A DNA stretch of 64,000 nucleotides from Adenophora triphylla var. japonica (lineage: Eukaryota > Streptophyta > Magnoliopsida > Asterales > Campanulaceae). Below the pieces are notes generated by a model. That model was given only the letters and a program-made list of their open reading frames with translations. It had not been told where the DNA came from and searched no databases. Both the position numbers and the translations under genes were made by a program. Position 1 is the stretch's first letter; the number at the start of each line of letters is the position of its first letter. The DNA lies in the NCBI GenBank assembly GCA_022495995.1, contig JAFEMH010002605.1, positions 62,001-126,000 of the forward strand, written 5' to 3'. Shown piece by piece: positions 54,557-63,602 of this stretch.

Positions 54557-55250
54557 TGAAGAAGATGGAACCAACCAATCAAGATTCGGACCAAACGACT
54601 ATGCTTGTCACTTTGTTTGTGACTCGGATGGAAAATGATATCTCGAGTGTTACCGTGCGGGATAACACACGAGATATCATCCAGCAGGTATAAAAATTTT
54701 AGTTTTCTTAATGTTGTTTGTTTTATGGTTTCAACTAACATGGATGCAGGAAGCTCACGTGAAGATGAGCAAAAGGATGAGCTTGGTAAGGATGAGCTCA
54801 TTGTTGAATTGAAGAACATCTATAAGGAATTGCTTGTAGAATGGAAGAAGGAGAACAAAAAGGTGGTGTTCTTGACCAACGAAGTTCGGAAGTTGAAAGA
54901 GGGCATGACTAAGCTAGAGGTCCAACTTACCAAGAAGGATGCGGAAATTTGGACAAAGTCAAGGCCAAACTAACTTTAGCCGAGGCCACATTCAAGAAGC
55001 TCAACACGAGGTCTTCCAAGTTGGATAAAATCCTTGGTGTGAAGTAAACCTCCCAAGGCGGTATTGGTTTCAAGAGTCTTTAAAAGCAATCACTTCTACT
55101 TTGGCTAATAAGGATGATAAAATGTGTTTTATTAAAGAACAAGTTAACAATGAACATTTTTCTCCTAATGAAACCTCAAACAAAAAGAAAGTGTGCAAGT
55201 ATTGTCACACCCCTGGACATGTTAAGAAAAGCTGTCTAACTCTTTTGAAA
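54557..55250 (+). pseudogene. gag: Copia B gag remnant with zinc knuckle
   Basis: The UBN2 core of gag is missing. What remains is a short frame starting MKKMEPTNQDSDQTT (54557), a Lys/Glu-rich coiled-coil frame (54742-54973) and, after stops, a CCHC knuckle CKYCHTPGHVKKSC (about 55193-55235) with all ligands kept. A 46-base imperfect palindrome (ATGATATCTCG ... CGAGATATCAT, 54635-54680) lies inside this region. Confidence 0.75.
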
Positions 55251-55870
55251 AAACAGTCCCGTACCTCTGTGTTACCCGAGGTGCTACCCAGCACTCGAGA
55301 TAACACAGAAAGTCTGAAGGTTAAAAATCCAAGTAAGAAGTCAGGTAAATCTAAGCCTAATCTGAGGTGTGATGTCGTTTATACTGCCTTGAAAACAAAT
55401 GTGAAAGGTTCATGGTATTTTGATAGTGGTTGTTCACGCCATATGACGGGAACAAAAATGTTTTTAAAAGATTATGAACCAATTCAAAGTGGTAGTGTAA
55501 CTTACGGTGGTGGTAGTAGGAGTAACATAATTGGTAAAGGAACACTTAATGTCTCTGGATTTCCTTCTTTAAAGAATGTCTTGCATGTAGATGGGCTTGT
55601 AGCTAATTTAATTAGTATTAGCCAACTTTGTGATGACAACTTAGAGGTAAAATTCAACAAAAATACTTGTGAAGTCTTTGATTGTACTAACAATTGTGTG
55701 ATGACAGGAACTAGATCTAGTAACAATTGTTATCTTGTTGAAGACAAACAGGTTTGCCATTCGGCAAAATTGATGACACACTTTTGTGGCATCAAAAATT
55801 GGGACATCTCCATTACAGAGATTTGGAGAAACTTGTTAGGTTTGATGCTATTAAAGGAATTCCCAAATTG
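55251..55870 (+). pseudogene. pol: Copia B protease region
   Basis: In the same open frame as the knuckle (55101-55871), SWYFDSGCSRHMTG at about 55411-55455 is the copia aspartic protease active site, followed by FPSLKNVLHVDGLVANLISI. The frame is intact across the protease. A GTGTTACCC...GATAACAC hairpin (55269-55306) sits in frame between the zinc knuckle and the protease, where it encodes a variable linker. Confidence 0.85.
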
Positions 55871-57150
55871 ATTTTTAAAGATAAATTTGTGTGTGGGGAT
55901 TGCCTTAAATATAAGCAAACCTGTGTTACCCACAGTGTTGCCCAACACCAAGAGCAACACTTTGGAACAACACATTGTTTTCAACTTTTGCACATGGACT
56001 TAATGGGTCCAATTGAGGTAGATAGCCTGGGAGGTAAGAGGTATTCTTATGTCATTGTGGATGATTTTTCTAGGTTTACTTGGATCTATTTTTTAAAAGA
56101 AAAATCTGAAACTTTTGATAAGTTTAAATTCTTACATTCCAAAATCAAAAATATGTTTTGCTCACCTATTTTTCATATAAGATCTAATCATGGAAAAGAA
56201 TTTTATAATGTTTCCTTTTCTACTTTTTGTGAAAAAAGGGGAATTCACCATGAATTTTCGACCTCTAAAACGTTCCAACAAAATTGTGTGGCCGAAAAGA
56301 AAAATAGGATCTTCTTTGAAAATGGCCCGTACCATGATGTTTTCCAAAAGTATTTCGAAAAGATTTTGGGTGAAGCATTGAACACGGCTTGTCACATTTC
56401 TAATAGAGTTTTCTAAGACCTGGTACAACAATGACACCCTATGAGACTTTGAATGGGAAGAAATCTAATGTTCATTACTTCCATATTTTTTGGTGTGTTT
56501 GTTTTATATTGAATGATCGAAATCATTTAGGTAAATTTAACTCTAAGTGTGACAAGGCCATTTTTCTTGGATATTCTCAAAATTGTCTTGCATTTCGTGT
56601 GTATAATTTGAGATTGAGAATCGTTCAAGAGTATGCAAATATTTTGTTTGATGATTTGGCTAGCATTGCGGGTGAATCGATTGTAGACACTCCTATAATT
56701 TGGGTTGAACAACTTGAAGAAGTTCTTTGAAGAAAGTGTTACCTCAAATGTTGATCCTTGTGTTAAGTCTGGTGTTGGACCAAGTGTTGTCATTGATACG
56801 GCAACACTAGAGATAACACCAAAAATCTATCCAAGTGCAAAAAATGAAGATGATAAGAACTCCAATGGAGTTAATGATCCAGTGAGGAGGGATCCCCCTT
56901 TGAGAATTCAAAAGAATCATCCTATAAGCCAAGTGATCGGGGATTTGAACGATGGGATACAAACAAGACACAAGGAACCAGTAAATTACCGAGACATGGT
57001 AAAATATGTTAAGGTAAATCATTCATGTTTTGTATCTAAACTTGAATCTAAAAGGGTTGTTAATGAATTAAAAAATGATTTTTTGATTCAAGTTTTTAAC
57101 CACGAGAGATTTTCTAGTTTGAAAAAATCTCTTGATTTTTGTTTCATTTA
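55754..57150 (+). pseudogene. pol: Copia B integrase, catalytic residue altered, RT missing downstream
   Basis: A +1 shift near 55780 leads to LLWHQKLGHLHYRDLEKLV and CGDCLKYKQTC (zinc part), then HMDLMGPIEVDSLGGKRYSY (first Asp), IRSNHGKEFYN (second catalytic Asp replaced by Asn at about 56183) and VAEKKNRIFF (Glu kept). A stop at 56414-56416 and further frames give GKFNSKCDKAIFLGYSQN (56431-56730) and NHPISQVIGDLNDGIQTR (about 56910-56970), which normally leads into the RT. No RT motif follows; the sequence turns into AT-rich non-coding DNA after 57150. Confidence 0.88.
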
Positions 57151-59073
57151 AAAACTCCTGGATTATTTGTTGTATATTATGTTTCATTAATTTTTCTTAT
57201 TATTTAAAAAAAAAAAAATTTGTTTGTCTGTGCTACCCCAGGTGATGCTATCACTCAGGGTAACACTTGTATATTAGTGTATTTTTTTCTCTTTATTTTA
57301 AAAAAAATGCTTTTATATTCTTTTAATCTGGTTAGCTTAGTTCTAACCGTGGCACATGCTGACCTTTTTGTTATGGTAGGTTATTATTTAGGTTAGCATG
57401 TCTGATATCATTCCCATTCATATGCTTAAAGTGACAAAGTCACTAATCTTTTTCTTTTTGGTAAATAAAAGGCAAAGGCATTCTTTCCATACTATTCTCT
57501 CGAGCTCGGGGCACGGTGTTCGCTGCAACGATGTACTCTTGCCAATGAGAATGTATGAGGTGATTTATGCTTAGTATTAGGGACATGGAGTTCGCTACTA
57601 CAGTGTACCCTACTTGAAAGGCATAGATCACTCTATCTCTACACTTGAAATAAAACTCGAAGCACGGAGCTCGTTACTACGATGCTTTCTTGTTTAAAGA
57701 AGTGTATTGATCCTTTATAACAAGCAATGTACTTAAAAAGAATATAGGCTTATAATGCCTAAAGTGCATGAAAAATGCTCAGCTTGTTATGCCTGAAGTG
57801 CCTAAAAATGCTCAGCTTGTTATGCTTGAAAATGAAAATATTTATCAAGGGGATTTATATCACATGTGTTATCCTAAGTGTTACCCTCATTGCCTTAACA
57901 CATTAGTGTGTGCTATATTAGTTTTTTATTTCATATTTTCGAAATGTTGTTGATTAATTTTTCAAAATCTGAACGTTTTTTTTTAAATTAAAGAGTTTAC
58001 GATTTTGAAAACGTCTTCAACAAGTTTCCTTTATTTTTGGTAAACATTGTTGAGTAACTAACCCATATTTATTTTTATTTTGTGCTCATAATTTTCGGGT
58101 TTAGTTGCAAAATATTTTGTTTACTCATTTTTTTATTTATTTTTCGTACAAATTAAAAAAAAAAAAAAGGAAAAAAAAGAAAAAAAAAGGGGGATAATGG
58201 CCGGACTGTTTCTTGGTTGTTGGGGATAAATAGGATGAGTGGTTAAGTTTAAATATGAGAGCTTAATTGTAGTGGTTGTTTAATCTCCCTATTTTCTCTC
58301 TATTTTCTCTTATCTCTCTAATCGTCTCACTCCCTACATGGTTATACTTTTCTCTTTCACCGTGTCTCTCTTCCTCGTAACCTTTCCTAAATCTCCAACC
58401 ATGGCTTCTCCATTCAAAACTTCTACTGCACCATTGGAACGATCACCAGGTGTTGTCTCAAGTGCTACCTATCCCATGGACATATCTTCTGTGTTGACTG
58501 AGATGGCTTCACCTAGAATGGCCATGTCCATTGTTGAACCTCCATTGGTTACCACCCGTTCCTCCAACCAATAAAATCAAAAGGAAAGTTACTTCCTCTT
58601 TCTAACCTACGACACAACTCATCAAGAAAAGAAGTTCAAGCTAATTTCTTCCCAAACAGGGGAAGATAGTGCTGTGGTGGTGCTGCTGCGGATATTACTT
58701 GAGGTATTTGGTATTTGGTTAAGAAAGGTATTTTTTATTTGGTTTGGAAAAACAATTTCTGTTTTGGAACAACTCGTATATTGGTTTGTTTGTTCAGACT
58801 TTGATATTTTGGTGATTGGTATTTGTTTTTGTTTAGACTCTATGTTTTATCTTTGGGTTTAATTACTAGTTATTTGAAAAACTTGTTTTTGTGAAAACTT
58901 GTTTTTATAATTAGTATTTTCGATAAAACATAAGTTTCGGTTAGTTCCTCTAATTAAGGGGGAGTTAATCTACATGGAGATGTTATGTTTTGACTCTATG
59001 CTCTATGCTCTGTTTATGTTATATGGGTGATAAATTGCGGAGTTTGCGGCACATTAGGTTTGAGAAGAAATAT
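57151..59073 (+). other. Copia B 3' region without recognised domain
   Basis: About 1.9 kb of AT-rich DNA replaces RT, RNase H and any 3' ORF. It includes hairpins at 57230-57266 and 57866-57901 and three related repeats about CTCGGGGCACGGTGTTCGCT / GGACATGGAGTTCGCTACTA / AGCACGGAGCTCGTTACTAC (57505-57690). A Ser/Pro-rich open frame around 58401-58574 (MASPFKTSTAPLERSPG) has no known family and could be the remnant of an additional 3' ORF. Confidence 0.5.
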
Positions 59074-59079
59074 CCAACT

Positions 59080-59089
59080 AAGGGGAGAT
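59080..59089 (+). other. Copia B polypurine tract
   Basis: AAGGGGAGAT directly before the 3' LTR. Confidence 0.85.
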
Positions 59090-60081
59090 TGTTAGTGTAA
59101 AACGCGAGATGATATCCTGAATGATTTCCCAGATGATATCGTAGATGATATCGTAGATGATTTCCTGTGCTGGAATTTATATAGTTGTACATTTCTTGAT
59201 TATTTATTTATGTACTAATGTGCTAATATGATTTGTATAGTATATGGTGTATGGTGTATGTCCATAATTCAGGTTGCAATATGATTGGAAAATGAGCTAG
59301 AAACATGGGGAATTTAGAAAAGAAAGATTTATGCATAAATAACATTTTATGCATAAACCGTCCAAGACCTTCTTTGAGTTAGCAAACATTAAAAACGTGG
59401 GAAGACTTATTCAAAGGGTTTGTTGCTGATTCAAAGAGAGTACAACATGGATAAAGCTAGGGAGTACAAGGCGTTGAAGCTTGGGCTTGGTGATCAAACA
59501 ACACGGTTGCTATTTTGAAGGAAAGTGGTTGCTTAAATTGAGGAACACTCCAACCACTTCCCCACTTCCTCCTCAACGTCCAAAACAGCCCCAAGGCTGT
59601 TATTTTGAGTAGCCTTCAAGTCATTTGAAGACTATAAATGGGCAAGGTGTGGACATTTGAAGATATACCAATTTACACACATCTTTTACACTCCTTGCAC
59701 AAGAGACAAAACACATCTTTGGTTCCGTTTGCTCTTTCTCCCATACTTTGTCTTTCCACTCTCAAGTACTTTGAACTTGATTGTGTTTTGGGTAGAATAG
59801 GGTTTGTGTTTTGATCTATTCGTTTTCTACTTGTAATAGAGTTAGGAAACTTTCGGCTTTGTAATCATTTATATAGTGAAGATAAAGTCTTGGCTTTTGA
59901 GCCACCCTCAAGTTATATAATTATATAACTTGAGAAAATTAACTCTTGTGTCTTTTAATTCCGCTGCAAAACTCTTTTAAAAGTTGTTTTATTTCGGAGT
60001 GTGTGTGTGCTATCCCAAGTGCTATCGTTGGTGCTGTTATCACCTTGGATATCACTTGTGATCCAGGCCGTGACAATTTCA
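59090..60081 (+). repeat. Copia B 3' LTR
   Basis: 992 bp, nearly identical to the 5' LTR; it carries one additional 12-base GATATCGTAGAT unit at the start. Confidence 0.95.
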
Positions 60082-60086
60082 GGTAT

Positions 60087-60780
60087 GATTTTCTTCTTAT
60101 TTTCATTAAGTATATCATAAAGTTACCTTAAATGTTATAAGATTTTTGTTTTTGGTTCTTTTTTTCATAAAACAAATAGTCTTCTGCAGGGAATGCTATT
60201 CAATAATGTACTATAATAAGAGAGCTCATCAAGGTATACCTGCATCGGACATTTGAAGCTATACAGTCACTTAAACTGTGCAATTGGTAACATTGAAGTT
60301 AATATGCTCTTGACTCCATTTAAAAAAAAAATTAAAAAAAAATTGGGGGATTTAGAGAACAATATAAAAATAAAAAAAGAATTGTATAGTCTAAGTTATA
60401 GGCCAATTTCCAATCTGGGTATCTCAAAAACTCAATTTATGCAAATGAGAAACTGAAAAAACAAGATGATATAATAAACCTCGAGTACCACCAAGAACAT
60501 TCAGATTACTATAAAAAAAAAATAACATATCAAATTCGATGGGGGATTTGGAGAACAAGATTAAAAAAAAAAAAAAAGAAAAGACTTTAATAGTTTGAAG
60601 AAAAGGTTGAGTAAATCTAAATAAGAAAAGTTTGAGTATATCTTAAATAAGTAATTTATGAGAATAATTATTATGACAATGAAAGTGAACAAGAAAACAT
60701 GGTGAGCAGAACAGATATCCAGAACCAAAGCAAAATGAGGACTACAAACAGAGCGAAAGGAATAGCTCATGTCCTATGGC
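60087..60780 (+). other. Helitron interior right of copia B, exon-like pieces
   Basis: A T-rich tract ending TTCTGCAG precedes GGAATGCTATTCAATAATGT and following bases to AAGGTATACC, another acceptor-exon-donor arrangement (about 60190-60233). Further on are A-rich tracts. A 17-base TATAGGCCAATTTCCAA (about 60398-60414) recurs at about 60841-60857, suggesting that a gene piece was duplicated. Confidence 0.35.
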
Positions 60781-60831
60781 TACCCTACAATACGAAATTC
60801 AATATAAAAAGAATCAAGAAGAAGGAGATAC

Positions 60832-60982
60832 CAGGGAAGATATAGGCCAATTTCCAAGATTCAAAGGTCGCCACAAAAAATCGATTAGCTGTGGTATCTT
60901 TCTGTCCAGATAAGGCGGCTCCGGCACCACAATCGACTACCTTTCCATCTGCTAGGGTCGACGGATTCGAAGGTGTATCCAT
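60832..60982 (-). other. Candidate captured first exon of a host gene
   Basis: On the minus strand, ATG at 60982 starts MDTPSNPSTLADGKVVDCGA, continuing to ESWKLAYIFP and a possible donor (CCCTG|GTATCT) near 60831. Upstream on that strand (61020-61090) is a GC-richer leader with AAACCCTAAAAAATAAAC, like plant 5' UTRs. No further exons and no family are recognised. Its position inside the Helitron suggests a captured promoter and first exon. Confidence 0.4.
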
Positions 60983-61169
60983 TGTAGAGTAAGAATCGAG
61001 GGAGAATAAAGAGGAAGTCGTTGATTATCATTTTGGATTTGGGGAAAGTTTATTTTTTAGGGTTTCGTCAAGCGGCGGCGACAGAATAGGGGTAGTGATT
61101 ATTGTGTGCAAACGATCCCAGAGGAGATTTTTGGTTTGCCATTTTATTTTTCTTTTCCCTTTACTACTT

Positions 61170-62030
61170 TTTACTAAATTGTACAGGTTCAATTAATTCA
61201 AGTAGAGTGGTGCTATTTAAGATTTTTTTTATTTTATTGAACCAGCTATTTTAGAGTTTAAGAAGTGTAAGGATAGCTAAAATTATGTTGTTAACAATTA
61301 ATTTATGATTTAAAGGATAACTTTTATTATACTACTTAAATTTTAGTATACTTTCTAAAAAATACACCAAATGCATTTATAATATTAAAAAAACGTGTGT
61401 AGCAATAGACTACTTTAAAATGAAAACATTTTTTTGAACTCACTTTAAAATGAAAACATAAACCTCTAAAAAAGCACTCTTATTAACATAAAGAAAGAAG
61501 AAGACAAATCAAGATTAATTAACTGATTTAAACAATGTTAATTGCAATTTTAAATGGGTTAGCCCAAATAAAAAATAATTATTGAAAATATTAATAAAAT
61601 ATAATTAATTAATAAATAAATTTATTTAACAAATAAAGACATAATTATAGGATCATGGATTGTTAAGTACTTATGCCCCAAAATGAATATCCATATGTAT
61701 TTTTATTTTTTATTGTTTTAAAAGTCATACTTTTTATATTAATTTGTTATGATCTCCATCTCTTTTAGGGCAAATGTTTTCAAATAATTGGTATAAATTT
61801 GATATGTACTTTATATGGTAGCTTCATTTTTGAAAATTTTACACATGATTTGTGGAAATGGTATCGATCAATTATAACATATACCTTTTTTAATTATTTT
61901 AATGGAAAATTTGAAGAATTAATTAATAAAAAATCGTCAAATGCACAATATTTAGTGTGTGAACAAGAAGAACATTGGAGTTGGGATCCAAAAGAAACTT
62001 GGTCTCTTAAATAATAGAATACATATTATA
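61170..62030. other. AT-rich Helitron interior, no supported gene
   Basis: Low-GC DNA. An open frame at about 61799-62014 ends EEHWSWDPKETWSLK; the WDPKETW string recalls plastid CcsA-type proteins, but the rest does not fit and there is no ATG start, so no gene is called. Confidence 0.4.
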
Positions 62031-62032
62031 TA

Positions 62033-62316
62033 CTCCCTCCTCCGTAACACTTGAGTTGAGACCGAATTTTATGGCACAAGAATTAAGAAAAAGTAGGAGA
62101 AAGAAATAGTGGGAGAAAGTGTTTGTGAGTGAGAAAAATTAAATAGGGGAGATAATTAGTGAAATAGTAAGTTGATTGATGTTGTGAGTGTAAAAGTAAA
62201 TTAAGAGAAAGAATGAGTGGGAGAAATAGTAAAGATTTTTTGTTATTTTAGGCAGTTTCAACTCACGTGGGACGAACGAAAAAGGAAATAAGTCTCAAGT
62301 CACGTGACGGAGGAAG
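62033..62316. mobile_element. Stowaway-type MITE 2
   Basis: Starts CTCCCTCCTCCGTAACACTT and ends AAGTCACGTGACGGAGGAAG, flanked by TA (62031-62032 and 62317-62318). The outer ends are slightly diverged. It lies inside the Helitron. Confidence 0.8.
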
Positions 62317-62689
62317 TATATCTAAAGCATTTCAGTTATCACCAATATATAGATGCATATGTTAAAATTTTACGTGAATTTTCGTGCAATGCTTCTTCTT
62401 TTTTTTTCTTCCCAATTTTTATGACCCCTATCCCAAAAATGAATTTTTAAACTAATTATCACGCGCTAATGTTAATTATTTGGGTACATTTTTTTTTGGG
62501 ACGAAATTAGATTACATAACAAATTAATCTAAAACATAAATTTTTAATTTTTTAAAACAATGTTTCTGGCCATTCTGATGTTTGGACCAATAATGTAGTG
62601 TTGAAGGATGTTTTTCATAAATGTATAAAATCATATCTCTCTTTTTTTCGTCTTCTAAAATATTCTGCTATTGAGCATCAATAAATTCA

Positions 62690-62715
62690 CGTGCATCGCA
62701 CGGGCGCACCACTAG
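62690..62715 (+). other. Helitron 3' hairpin and CTAG terminus
   Basis: CGTGC-ATC-GCACG stem-loop followed ten bases later by CTAG and then T, the diagnostic Helitron 3' end. Confidence 0.85.
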
Positions 62716-62797
62716 TAGGTATTAAATGGATTAAAGTGTATAAAGGAAAGAAAAGTTTTTTTTTAAAACTATTTTGGGGGTGAATTTAGTGATACGA

Positions 62798-63115
62798 GTT
62801 TACTCTACAATTTTAAGGACATACTCCCTCCGTCCAAAAAATCTTACCCATTTTGCTATTTTGGACGTCCCACTTTAAAGTCACACTTTCCTAAAAATAA
62901 AACTTTTTAATACTTCTTTATTCATGAAACTCACTTGTCATACTCACAACAACTATCCACTTACTGTTCTCTACCCCATTTTCTCTTTCCTACCCACTCA
63001 CAGCTCCTACTTTAATAACATTATATATATTCACTCCTTATTTTTTGTTCTCAACAGTAAATGAACAGTAAATGAGTAACCTAATGTGAGACGGAGGGAG
63101 TATGTAACAATTCTC
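62798..63115 (-). repeat. Candidate right terminal inverted repeat of the MULE, split by a MITE
   Basis: GTTTACTCTACAATTTT (62798-62814) and TAACAATTCTC (63105-63115) are inverted counterparts of blocks at 1580-1596 and 1546-1556. MITE 3 lies between them. Confidence 0.5.
62824..63100. mobile_element. Stowaway-type MITE 3
   Basis: CTCCCTCCGTCC...GGACGTCCCAC near the start and GTGAGACGGAGGGAG at the end, flanked by TA (62822-62823 and 63101-63102). It sits about 260 bp upstream of the LIFEGUARD-family start codon. Confidence 0.93.
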
Positions 63116-63358
63116 AAGAGAAATTATTTTGGCCTTTTTTATGATTTGGATAATTTCTAGGGGCATTATGGGAAAAAGTCCATTGGATTTCTACCAACAA
63201 CGCGTTTTTTTTTTTTCCCCATTTTCAGTCGGCGGGTAAAATATTAACATCATCACCACGACCATTAAACAAGCCAAGAACAAATAAAATCAAGAGAGAG
63301 AAACAAAAGGCAAAGACTTCCCTCAATCTAGAGAGAGAAAATCTTCCTCGCAGCAAAA
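63116..63358 (+). promoter_or_regulatory. Remaining proximal promoter and 5' UTR of the LIFEGUARD-family gene
   Basis: Only about 240 bp separate the MULE edge from the ATG. Visible elements are the right copy of the 28-bp direct repeat (63148-63175), an inverted CCAAT-type CCATTGG (63180-63186), an A/T-rich TAAAATATTAA (63237-63247) that could act as a TATA region, and a GA-rich leader (63290-63350). No experimental start site can be inferred. Confidence 0.45.
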
Positions 63359-63602
63359 ATGCTCGAATTCTCGACCCTAAGCACCAAGGGCGACATCGAG
63401 GAAGGAACTCTCTATCCAGGAATCGGCTATGGCGAAAACCAGCTTCGTTGGGGCTTCATTCGTAAGGTTTACGGTATCCTCACCGCACAGTTGATCCTCA
63501 CCACCGCAGTCTCCTCCGCCACCGTCCTTTACGCTCCCCTCAACGACCTCCTCCGTGGCAATTCCGCCCTCCTCCTCTTCCTCGTCTTCCTTCCCTTCAT
63601 CT
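63359..63602 (+). CDS. LIFEGUARD / BAX-inhibitor-1-like protein, first exon
   Basis: ATG in context AAAAATGC opens 81 codons plus one base, ending at a donor GTAAGT (63603). The encoded N terminus has an acidic cytosolic stretch (TKGDIEEGTLYPGI), the family signature NQLRWGFIRKVYGILTAQLI leading into the first membrane segment (about residues 40-58), and the start of a second (about residues 70-81, LLLFLVFLPFI). Plant LIFEGUARD (TMBIM-type) proteins have seven membrane spans in ER/Golgi-type membranes and modulate stress-induced cell death and brassinosteroid-linked growth; the rest of the gene lies beyond the window. Codon use is C-rich, unlike the surrounding transposons. Confidence 0.9.

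Larger units (their letters stand above)
53301..60081 (+). mobile_element. Copia B: recent, defective Ty1/copia retrotransposon
   Basis: LTRs 53301-54279 and 59090-60081 are flanked by the 5-bp duplication GGTAT (53296-53300 and 60082-60086). By eye the LTRs differ by only about two substitutions, a one-base indel and one extra 12-base GATATCGTAGAT unit, so the insertion is very recent. Yet the interior has gag remnants, protease and a damaged integrase, and no reverse transcriptase or RNase H. It was probably mobilised by an intact relative. Imperfect GTGTTACCC hairpins occur throughout. Confidence 0.95.
52657..62715 (+). mobile_element. Non-autonomous Helitron carrying gene-like fragments
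   Basis: The 5' end TCTATACTTATATAAAAC follows an A (52656), and the 3' end has a hairpin (CGTGC ATC GCACG, 62690-62702) ten bases before CTAG (62712-62715), followed by T. These are the Helitron hallmarks: TC start, hairpin, CTRR end, insertion between A and T without duplication. Without copia B it is about 3.3 kb. No Rep/helicase is encoded. It contains splice-site-bounded exon-like pieces and a MITE. The long span depends on pairing these two ends across the copia insertion. Confidence 0.75.
1546..63115 (+). mobile_element. Mutator-like element (MULE) hosting all later insertions
   Basis: This outermost element is reconstructed from degraded terminal inverted repeats, a MURA/FAR1-type transposase with an OTU domain on the plus strand (2380-4222 and 8957-9825), a plant-mobile-domain gene on the minus strand (about 49620-51250), and three arrays of TTCGGCC palindromes at 2043-2313, 48075-48560 and 52190-52345. 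Removing the CACTA, copia A, MITE and Helitron insertions leaves about 9 kb, reasonable for an autonomous MULE. The convergent gene pair recalls MuDR, where mudrA and mudrB converge. All genes are broken. Alternatively the PMD half belongs to a second, related MULE. Confidence 0.55.

Noticed and set aside
61799..62014. Frame ending EEHWSWDPKETWSLK, resembling the WDPKETW signature of plastid CcsA
   Set aside because: Only this short string matches; the other 55 residues do not resemble CcsA, and the frame has no ATG start.
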